The position numbers and the translations under genes are program-made. A stretch of 39,703 nt of DNA from a virus, in the IMG/VR virus record IMGVR_UViG_3300034066_001287, positions 1 to 39,703 of that record. One strand, written 5' to 3'. Under the pieces are notes generated by a model. That model had not been told where the DNA came from. It ran no database searches and was given only the letters and a program-made list of their open reading frames with translations. Every line of letters begins with the position of its first letter. Positions within the stretch are counted from its first letter, which is position 1. Positions 1-4,162 of the stretch are shown piece after piece.

Positions 1-2
1 TT

Positions 3-71
3 GGTTATGTTGTGATCAAAGACAACAGCAATCTTCCTCAACTTGGCAATCCTATGGCAGGTGCATGTTGA
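3..71 (+). CDS. C-terminal end of an upstream gene (partial)
   Basis: An open frame runs in from the window edge for 22 codons and ends with residues NPMAGAC and TGA. Its stop overlaps the start region of the next small gene, a layout seen repeatedly in this region. Too little is visible to identify it, and another frame is also open here, so the call rests mainly on the stop/start overlap. Confidence 0.3.
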   Translation, partial: GYVVIKDNSNLPQLGNPMAGAC

Positions 72-271
72 TAGAAATGGATAAAGAACTTCTCACCTCA
101 AAACTGAATAGAATGGCAACCACATGTTCAACTGCAATCTATGAATCAGTCATGGCAGTTGATGATAAGAAGAAAGGTTATGCTTATGCTGCTGGATATA
201 GCAGAGCAGCACTGAAGGAGTTACTTAATGACATTCAATTTCTTTTGGAGGAAGTAAACAATGTGGGATGA
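65..271 (+). CDS. small hypothetical protein, 68 aa
   Basis: I do not recognise this protein. It is helix-rich, with a central stretch GYAYAAGYSRAALKELL and an acidic C-terminus. The ATG at 65 overlaps the upstream stop; a second in-frame ATG at 77 (protein MDKELL...) is an equally good start, and neither has a strong Shine-Dalgarno. Its 3' end overlaps the next gene by 11 nt, and its last codons contain the GGAGG ribosome binding site (about 247-251) for that gene, which suggests translational coupling. It is the first complete member of the early small-gene cluster. Confidence 0.55.
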   Translation: MLIEMDKELLTSKLNRMATTCSTAIYESVMAVDDKKKGYAYAAGYSRAALKELLNDIQFLLEEVNNVG

Positions 272-398
272 GATTCAAGATATGGAAGCAGAAATCTTTG
301 ATATTGATGATAACACTGGATGGACATTGTTCCCCAGTGAGGAATCAATCTCTGAGAAAGAAATTGATGCTATGATGGCACAATTCTGCACCCAGTAA
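261..398 (+). CDS. small acidic hypothetical protein, 45 aa
   Basis: ATG at 261 lies about 9 nt downstream of a GGAGG (about 247-251) inside the preceding gene, the best ribosome binding site in this part of the window. The product starts MWDEIQDMEAEIFD, is strongly acidic, and ends FCTQ at TAA 396-398, just before the hairpin at 409-430. The overlap with the upstream gene and the good ribosome binding site make it likely to be real despite its length. No family is recognised. Confidence 0.55.
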   Translation: MWDEIQDMEAEIFDIDDNTGWTLFPSEESISEKEIDAMMAQFCTQ

Positions 399-408
399 GT
401 TATACCAT

Positions 409-430
409 GTGCCACCTGAGGAAGTGGCAC
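409..430 (+). repeat. inverted repeat GTGCCAC-N8-GTGGCAC, copy 1
   Basis: Perfect 7-bp arms (409-415 and 424-430) with an 8-nt loop lie between a stop codon and a sigma70-type promoter. The same arms with a different 8-nt loop recur at 1194-1215 in the same position relative to another promoter. It could be an operator or a terminator hairpin of the preceding gene; there is no U-tract after it, so a terminator alone is less convincing. Confidence 0.7.
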
Positions 431-438
431 AAGACCCC

Positions 439-467
439 TTGCAAAACCCCCAAACCTGTGCTACCAT
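439..467 (+). promoter_or_regulatory. sigma70-type promoter (TTGCAA-17-TACCAT)
   Basis: -35 TTGCAA at 439-444 and -10 TACCAT at 462-467 are separated by 17 bp. The spacer ends in TGTGC just as in the promoter at 1223-1251. The ATG of the ArdA-like gene starts 7 nt after the -10, which is where transcription should start, so the transcript may be leaderless. Confidence 0.6.
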
Positions 468-473
468 ACATGT

Positions 474-905
474 ATGGAAAATCAAACTACTGAAATGACT
501 CAAGTTCTTGTCAACACCTACCCTGCAAATGTTCAGGCAAAGATTGATGAACTGAAGGAACAAAACTATCATGATGAGGATATGTTTGACTTCATCAGTG
601 TCTATGGAAATGACAACTTCATTCAATTCTATGAAGAATATGTCAACTATGGTGAAGACTATTCTTATGAAGCAGTTGATGCTTTTGTAGATGAGTTTGG
701 TATTGATTGCATCTCAAACTTCTGTGATGCCTATTATGGACAGTTTGACAGTGAGGAACAATTTGCAGAGCAATTTGTTTCTGATTGCTATCCTATCAAT
801 CTGAATGATACTCCTATTGTTGTAGATTGGACTAAGACTTGGGAATGCAATCTTTACTATGATTTTGCATTTAATGATGGTTTTGTGTTCACCAAAAACT
901 TCTGA
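474..905 (+). CDS. ArdA-like antirestriction protein, 143 aa
   Basis: ArdA proteins are elongated acidic DNA mimics that bind type I restriction-modification enzymes in the cytoplasm and block them. This product is very rich in Asp and Glu. Its second half matches the ArdA layout as I remember it: an acidic AVDAFVDEFG / FCDAYYGQFDSEEQFAEQ section, then a C-terminal VDWTKTWECNLYYDF and NDGFVF resembling the ArdA ending (YIDYEAxxRDLxx...dGxxF). At 143 residues it is somewhat shorter than classical ArdA (about 165), so the N-terminal domain is reduced. The ATG at 474 sits at the predicted transcription start of its own promoter; a second in-frame ATG at 495 is possible. An antirestriction role is inferred from similarity only. 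Confidence 0.6.
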   Translation: MENQTTEMTQVLVNTYPANVQAKIDELKEQNYHDEDMFDFISVYGNDNFIQFYEEYVNYGEDYSYEAVDAFVDEFGIDCISNFCDAYYGQFDSEEQFAEQFVSDCYPINLNDTPIVVDWTKTWECNLYYDFAFNDGFVFTKNF

Positions 906-941
906 TAGTTGCACTGAGTCCTTCCATTTAGGTGGATTCTC

Positions 942-958
942 TGCAACCTTCTGTTGCA
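942..958 (+). terminator. weak hairpin after the ArdA-like gene
   Basis: TGCAAC-CTTCT-GTTGCA forms a 6-bp stem followed by a pyrimidine-rich CCTTTCCTTT stretch. It lies between the ArdA-like gene and the next small gene and could be a weak intrinsic terminator or just a leader hairpin. Confidence 0.25.
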
Positions 959-984
959 CCTTTCCTTTACACTAACTACCACAA

Positions 985-1176
985 ATGACTGCTACTCTGA
1001 ACATGCCTAAAGTTGTTGCTCTGTCTATGCTTGCCAAAGCACAAGATGGTGCACAACTTCTGGAGATTCTTGATGCTGTAGTTGATACTCAAGAGGATCA
1101 AGTTCCTACTGTTGATGAGTATCCTAGTGATGCCTACATCATGGAAAATGATTATGATGATAGCATGGATGTGTGA
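985..1176 (+). CDS. small hypothetical protein, 63 aa
   Basis: The N-terminal half (residues about 8-34, containing VVALSMLAKAQDGAQLLEIL) looks like a short helical segment I associate with small cyanophage proteins. The C-terminal half is acidic and low-complexity, ending DYDDSMDV. No Shine-Dalgarno precedes ATG 985; the leader is pyrimidine/CA-rich, as for other genes nearby. The gene ends 17 nt before the second copy of the hairpin-promoter module. Function unknown. Confidence 0.55.
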   Translation: MTATLNMPKVVALSMLAKAQDGAQLLEILDAVVDTQEDQVPTVDEYPSDAYIMENDYDDSMDV

Positions 1177-1193
1177 CCTCTAAATGATATCAT

Positions 1194-1215
1194 GTGCCAC
1201 TAATCAAAGTGGCAC
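1194..1215 (+). repeat. inverted repeat GTGCCAC-N8-GTGGCAC, copy 2
   Basis: The arms at 1194-1200 and 1209-1215 are identical to those at 409-430, but the 8-nt loop differs (TAATCAAA against CTGAGGAA). Stem sequence and loop length are therefore kept while loop bases vary. It lies 7 nt upstream of a consensus -35 hexamer. Confidence 0.7.
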
Positions 1216-1222
1216 AATACAC

Positions 1223-1251
1223 TTGACAAATCCCCAAAAATGTGCTACCAT
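1223..1251 (+). promoter_or_regulatory. sigma70-type promoter (TTGACA-17-TACCAT)
   Basis: A consensus TTGACA at 1223-1228 and TACCAT at 1246-1251 are separated by 17 bp. The promoter is near-identical in layout to the one at 439-467, including the final TGTGC of the spacer and 6 nt between -10 and ATG. Confidence 0.7.
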
Positions 1252-1257
1252 ACTTGT

Positions 1258-1548
1258 ATGGAAAAACAAATGACAATCACTCAACCCCAAACTTATAATG
1301 GTTGGGCAAACTATGAGACCTGGAATGTATCCCTGTGGATTCAAAATCAACCCTTCCTGTATAACACTGCTATTGCATGTGTAGAGTATGTTTCTGATGA
1401 TGAAACTCCCTATCAAAAGTTCATCAGAAACATGCACAATGTAGATAAGTTCACCACTGCTGATGGTGTTGCTTGGGATGATGAATTGATCAATCATGAT
1501 GAAATCAATGAGATGATGTTTGATCATCACCAAGAGGAGAATGTTTGA
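1258..1548 (+). CDS. small conserved phage protein with NGWANYETWNV motif, 96 aa
   Basis: Near the N-terminus is the motif NGWANYETWNVSLWIQN, which I recognise from a family of short phage proteins (NGWTNxxTWNVxLWI type) of unknown role. The remainder is acidic and ends in a Glu/Asp-rich tail. Starts upstream of 1258 are excluded because the -10 box occupies 1246-1251. ATG 1258 lies at the expected transcription start; ATG 1270 with an upstream GGAA is the alternative (87 codons excluding stop would shift slightly to 92 aa). The 3' end contains GAGGAG for the following gene, whose ATG overlaps this stop. Confidence 0.65.
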   Translation: MEKQMTITQPQTYNGWANYETWNVSLWIQNQPFLYNTAIACVEYVSDDETPYQKFIRNMHNVDKFTTADGVAWDDELINHDEINEMMFDHHQEENV

Positions 1549-1697
1549 TGAAGAAATATATTTTTCAACATTGCAACACTAATCACATCAAGACCATCAT
1601 TGCCACATCTGAGTATAAAGCACTGACTCAGAACTTTGGTAATCTTGCTGGATACACTTTCACCCATTCTCAACAACTCAACTCCCCTCATGGATAA
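1548..1697 (+). CDS. small hypothetical protein, 49 aa
   Basis: ATG 1548 overlaps the preceding TGA (TGATG) and follows GAGGAG at about 1534-1539 with good spacing. The product begins MKKYIFQHCN and contains a stretch (HIKTIIATSEYKALTQNF) reminiscent of small phage proteins with a beta strand followed by a helix. It ends at TAA 1695-1697, overlapping the next ATG at 1690. Function unknown. Confidence 0.5.
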   Translation: MKKYIFQHCNTNHIKTIIATSEYKALTQNFGNLAGYTFTHSQQLNSPHG

Positions 1698-1869
1698 AAT
1701 GATTAACCAAATTGCAGAAATGATTGCTGATGCTGCTAATGATCCTCGCACTGCAGATAACATTCGTGAAATGCACAAACAACCTCAAGGTGCTGAAACT
1801 CTGCGTCTGATTGTGCGTGATAATGTAGCAGGTGCTGGTGATGTAGTTGCTAATGCACTCTGGAATTGA
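1690..1869 (+). CDS. small hypothetical protein, 59 aa
   Basis: Helical protein beginning MDKMINQIAEMIADAAND and ending DVVANALWN. The frame is open back to 1636, but ATG 1690 is preferred because it overlaps the previous stop in the usual way and the upstream residues belong to the frame of the preceding gene. No Shine-Dalgarno is present; instead a CAACTCAAC-type leader shared with the next gene lies just upstream. Function unknown. Confidence 0.5.
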   Translation: MDKMINQIAEMIADAANDPRTADNIREMHKQPQGAETLRLIVRDNVAGAGDVVANALWN

Positions 1870-1912
1870 TTGTACATTTTCACCCATTCACTACAACTCA
1901 ACAACTAACTCA

Positions 1913-2038
1913 ATGACCATTAAGTATACTTTTGACATCAACACTAAGCAACCTGTGTATGCTGTCTTCAACAATGATACATGTATTCTCCTGACCACAT
2001 CTATCACCACTGCAGTTAACAAAGTCAAAGAGAAGTGA
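1913..2038 (+). CDS. small hypothetical protein, 41 aa
   Basis: Starts MTIKYTFDINTKQPVYAVFN and reads like a small beta-sheet protein with a final helix (TTAVNKVKEK). ATG 1913 is preferred over the in-frame ATG at 1847, which lies inside the previous gene. The stop TGA 2036-2038 overlaps the GTG start of the next gene. The leader repeats the TTTCACCCATTC...AACTCAAC sequence seen before the 1690 gene. Confidence 0.5.
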   Translation: MTIKYTFDINTKQPVYAVFNNDTCILLTTSITTAVNKVKEK

Positions 2039-2250
2039 CACACAAAAGTAACAAAGTTTTCCAACTTGAGTTATGTCCAGAGGATGCACAAAGAATACTC
2101 AATGGACTAGAACATCTCAAAGATCAGTTACACAAACAAATTGATGACTGTATAACTGAAGATCAGAAAAGTGTTGCCTGGTTAGAATGGTCTTATGTCA
2201 GTGAGTTACACTATGATCTAGAGACTAAGTTTAGACTTGATGTATGGTAA
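2035..2250 (+). CDS. small hypothetical protein, 71 aa
   Basis: The GTG start at 2035 overlaps the preceding TGA (GTGA) and follows a purine-rich AAAGAGAA. The product is mostly helical: residues about 15-45 (EDAQRILNGLEHLKDQLHKQ) could form an amphipathic helix or short coiled coil, and the end is FRLDVW. It is the last gene of this early run; 299 nt without a convincing gene follow. Function unknown. Confidence 0.55.
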   Translation: MTHKSNKVFQLELCPEDAQRILNGLEHLKDQLHKQIDDCITEDQKSVAWLEWSYVSELHYDLETKFRLDVW

Positions 2251-2549
2251 CTGCGGATGAACTATGTGTAAATTAAGACATTTATAAATGGTTAAAAAAA
2301 TATAGTTGAGTTTTCAACAGTTTTGTGTATATCTGGGGAAAAAGTGTGAATCATATGTATTATCTACTGTAAATCCTTGTTTTATAGTTATTGTGTCTAG
2401 AAATGGTGCATCTTATTGTGATCTTGGCCCCCATTGTATCACAAACCCTCCCAAAAGTCAAGACACCCAGGACACCAAGATTAGTGGCACAAGTTGACAA
2501 AAACCAGTGAGGGACAGTATAATTGACTGTGAGTATTGTGAGTTATATT
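2251..2549 (+). other. intergenic region with one promoter
   Basis: No convincing gene: a 63-codon frame at 2306-2497 lacks a standard start and reads poorly. The stretch holds a sigma70-type promoter (2494-2523), a GTGGCACAA half-site (2484-2492), and at 2327-2352 a near-copy of the sequence at 2613-2637 inside the GIY-YIG gene. No tRNA-like fold was seen. Confidence 0.5.
2494..2523 (+). promoter_or_regulatory. sigma70-type promoter (TTGACA-18-TATAAT)
   Basis: Both hexamers are exact consensus with 18 bp between them (2494-2499 and 2518-2523). The GTGGCAC arm at 2484-2490 precedes it as in the two upstream modules, but the GTGCCAC partner arm is missing. It drives the GIY-YIG gene with a leader of about 20 nt. 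Confidence 0.75.
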
Positions 2550-2897
2550 ATGAGTGAAGATGTGAGGATAGTGTATACTTATACCATTACAAATAAACTC
2601 AATGGAGAAGTGGTATATGTGGGCAAAAGTGTGAATCCTGAGAGTAGGTGGAGTGTTCACAAATCAGCAGTGAAGTGTGTAGGAAAGTATAATGAAAGGT
2701 TTTTGTGTCAATATATACACTACTACATGGGCAATTGTGGTATTGATAATTTCCAATTTGATGTGGTCAGTGATACAGACTGTGAGGCACAGTTAATAGA
2801 AGAACTGAGACCAATGTGCAATATAAAAACTGAAAGAATTGGAGAGGCACTAAGTGAAATCATTATTCCACCTGTTCAGTTATCCTTACCACTGTGA
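2550..2897 (+). CDS. GIY-YIG family nuclease, 115 aa
   Basis: GIY-YIG enzymes cut one DNA strand per active site; free-standing phage copies include homing and repair nucleases. Visible here are a variant first motif YTYTI (residues 9-13), VYVGKS (22-27), Arg33 and His37 in the first helix, the catalytic-type Glu79 in EAQLIEEL, and Asn91 in MCNIK. It is essentially one catalytic domain with a short hydrophobic tail and no separate DNA-binding domain. ATG 2550 is chosen because starts further upstream fall inside the -10 box. A GTG for a possible 40-codon gene overlaps its stop. Whether it acts in homing, repair or host DNA degradation cannot be told from sequence. Confidence 0.7.
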   Translation: MSEDVRIVYTYTITNKLNGEVVYVGKSVNPESRWSVHKSAVKCVGKYNERFLCQYIHYYMGNCGIDNFQFDVVSDTDCEAQLIEELRPMCNIKTERIGEALSEIIIPPVQLSLPL

Positions 2898-3016
2898 ACA
2901 ATAAGTATAATTACCCTGTGGAAATTGTGGATTTTGGGGAAATTCAGTGCTTCACAGTGGGTATACTCAGTGAATGTATGTGTGATCCTGTGAGTATTCT
3001 TGTGAAAACACAGTGA
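2894..3016 (+). CDS. possible small protein, 40 aa
   Basis: The GTG overlaps the GIY-YIG stop as GTGA, the same start/stop style as the 2035 gene. The product begins MNNKYNYPVEIVDFGEI and ends ILVKTQ. Its composition is plausible, but the 3' part coincides with a direct repeat (2953-2984), which weakens the call. Confidence 0.35.
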   Translation: MNNKYNYPVEIVDFGEIQCFTVGILSECMCDPVSILVKTQ

Positions 3017-3040
3017 GGTATACTTAGCAGTGTATGTGTG
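2953..3040 (+). repeat. two near-identical 32-nt direct repeats
   Basis: Copies at 2953-2984 and 3009-3040 share CACAGTG, GGTATACT and TGTATGTGTG in order, with a few differences between those blocks. Start-to-start distance is 56 nt. The second copy ends 19 nt before the -35 box of the next promoter, so they are candidate regulator-binding sites. Confidence 0.55.
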
Positions 3041-3059
3041 GGTCTCAGTGATACAGGGG

Positions 3060-3088
3060 TTGACAAAATGCAGTGTGTATGATATAGT
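3060..3088 (+). promoter_or_regulatory. sigma70-type promoter (TTGACA-17-TATAGT)
   Basis: Consensus TTGACA at 3060-3065 and TATAGT at 3083-3088 with a 17-bp spacer, immediately downstream of the direct repeats. It precedes the putative winged-helix gene with a leader of about 40 nt. Confidence 0.7.
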
Positions 3089-3133
3089 GAATTGGCAGGT
3101 GTTATGTTATATTTTGTGGGGGGTTTTGTGGTA

Positions 3134-3382
3134 ATGCGAAAACTCCAAACATCCCTAACCTACAAAACTTTGAAAACAAGAGAGTTATTTCAAGTGTTAA
3201 AAAAAATTTTCTGGGGTCAAAAAATGCCTGTAAGGTTGCTCTATGAGAGGGTGTGGGGGACAAGTATAAGTCCTTTAGATGAGGTGAGTTATATTGTGAG
3301 TTGTTTAGGAGAGACCTTAAATATACTTAAATCCCATATTAGAAAAAAATTTTCCCAGGGTAAAAAATGGAATATAAGTTAA
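3134..3382 (+). CDS. small basic protein, possible winged-helix DNA-binding, 82 aa
   Basis: Basic protein whose layout loosely resembles the OmpR/PhoB-type winged helix: a first helix RELFQVLKKIF, then MPVRLLYERVWG like the (V)SREQLLERVWG turn of that family, then a helix ending in SHIRKKF where the family has VHISRLRKKL, and a final short strand. That would make it a transcriptional regulator without a receiver domain, but the resemblance is weak. ATG 3134 is preferred; upstream codons in the frame lie in or next to the promoter at 3060-3088. It overlaps the next gene by 16 nt. The direct repeats upstream of its promoter would suit autoregulation (inference). Confidence 0.45.
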   Translation: MRKLQTSLTYKTLKTRELFQVLKKIFWGQKMPVRLLYERVWGTSISPLDEVSYIVSCLGETLNILKSHIRKKFSQGKKWNIS

Positions 3383-3522
3383 TTGCAAGGGACAGGGTAT
3401 TTTGTGAGGGAACTTTGAATGAGTGTCAAAAGACTCTCACAGGTATATCCCAGATGATTAGTGCAGGATTATCTACAGATTTCCAGGTAGAGGAATTTGT
3501 GATTGTATGTGATAAGAAATAA
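3367..3522 (+). CDS. small hypothetical protein, 51 aa
   Basis: ATG 3367 follows CAGGG at a suitable distance inside the end of the preceding gene. The product begins MEYKLIARDRVFCEGTLNEC, and its strand-helix-strand feel (ending FVIVCDKK) is that of a compact folded mini-protein. It ends where a late-promoter motif begins. No family recognised. Confidence 0.5.
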   Translation: MEYKLIARDRVFCEGTLNECQKTLTGISQMISAGLSTDFQVEEFVIVCDKK

Positions 3523-3525
3523 ATA
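3519..3525 (+). promoter_or_regulatory. late promoter motif ATAAATA
   Basis: ATAAATA 15 nt before the start of the capsid-targeting-sequence gene, matching the T4-type late promoter core read by the gp55/gp33/gp45 system. It overlaps the stop codon of the preceding small gene and marks the change from early to late-type genes. Confidence 0.5.
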
Positions 3526-3539
3526 TCTAAAAAAGGATT

Positions 3540-3755
3540 ATGAAAAGTTTCAGAGAATTTTTAAATGAGGCTGGGGATTGGTGGGATCCAGATCCTAAGA
3601 AGGATCGTAAGATTAGTGGATCTGCCAATAAGATGAGAGCACGTGAAGATCGTGGGGATGATACATCAGTACAGAAGAAACCAGATTATAGTAAAAGATT
3701 AATGCCAGGTGAGACTTATCTACAATTTGCTAATCGTAAGAAAGCAGGAAAATGA
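3540..3755 (+). CDS. putative internal head protein with capsid-targeting N-terminus, 71 aa
   Basis: The N-terminus MKSFREFLNEAGDWW matches the capsid-targeting sequence of T4 internal proteins (MKTYQEFIxEA), which sends proteins into the prohead core before the gp21 protease trims them. Residues 8-10 and 11 read L-N-E followed by A, which fits the T4 protease preference for cleavage after (L/I)-x-E. The product would be about 60 residues, Lys/Arg-rich, with PGETYLQFANRKKAGK at the end, suitable for packaging with DNA. AAAAGGAT upstream serves as ribosome binding site, a late motif precedes it, and its stop overlaps the next ATG (ATGA). Packaging is inferred from the N-terminus alone. Confidence 0.55.
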   Translation: MKSFREFLNEAGDWWDPDPKKDRKISGSANKMRAREDRGDDTSVQKKPDYSKRLMPGETYLQFANRKKAGK

Positions 3756-4057
3756 ATTGGTTTGAGTATTGGATTGGTCATTGTTGGATGAGTGGGTGGC
3801 AATCTATCAGAGGGGCATATAGAATATGGTCTGATTTAATGACAGGGAATTATAAGGATTATGCATTACTCAAAGAGGATGACCCTTACACAGAATGTCT
3901 AGAATGGTTCTGGGTGTCACTTGGTGAGGACAATACTTATCCCAGGGAGTTTCTGGAATATCTGCAACAGATGGTTGAAGATATTGAATCTGGTAAGGTA
4001 GAAACAATACCTTTTACAGAGGATACTATGAAAGAATTGGAAGATCTTATAGATTAA
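3752..4057 (+). CDS. hypothetical protein, 101 aa
   Basis: ATG overlaps the TGA of the internal-head-protein candidate. The N-terminal 30 residues are rich in Trp, Tyr and Phe (MNWFEYWIGHCWMSGWQSIR) but too polar for a confident membrane segment. The C-terminal half is acidic (MVEDIESGKVETIPF). Cotranscription with the preceding late-type gene suggests a virion or assembly role, but no family is recognised. Confidence 0.6.
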   Translation: MNWFEYWIGHCWMSGWQSIRGAYRIWSDLMTGNYKDYALLKEDDPYTECLEWFWVSLGEDNTYPREFLEYLQQMVEDIESGKVETIPFTEDTMKELEDLID

Positions 4058-4095
4058 GTATTGTGTTGGGCGGTTAATCTCTTACAATAGGGGTA

Positions 4096-4124
4096 TTGAC
4101 TCAGAATAAATAAGGTAGTATCAT
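4096..4124 (+). promoter_or_regulatory. sigma70-type promoter overlapping a late motif
   Basis: TTGACT at 4096-4101 and TATCAT at 4119-4124 are 17 bp apart, and the T4-like late core ATAAATA (4106-4112) lies within the spacer. The same site could be used by host-type polymerase and by the late apparatus. Confidence 0.5.
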
Positions 4125-4131
4125 TGACTTG

Positions 4132-4143
4132 ATACACGTGTAT
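4132..4143. promoter_or_regulatory. 12-bp perfect palindrome ATACACGTGTAT
   Basis: The palindrome sits at the expected start point of the promoter at 4096-4124 and 20 bp before the glycosyltransferase ATG. Flanking TGAT...ATCA extends the symmetry with one slip. Placement suits an operator or a 5' RNA hairpin. Confidence 0.4.
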
Positions 4144-4162
4144 ATCAAACATTGAAAATTTT

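Noticed and set aside
1636-1689. Longer start for the 59-aa gene
   Set aside because: The extra residues overlap the coding end of the previous gene in a different frame and lack a start context; ATG 1690 fits the overlap pattern.
2283-2290. TATAAATG as a late promoter
   Set aside because: It differs from the ATAAATA core at the last base and has no gene start at the usual distance.
2306-2497. 63-codon frame in the gap before the GIY-YIG gene
   Set aside because: It has no standard start codon in a good context, poor composition, and runs up to the promoter. At most it includes a gene remnant.
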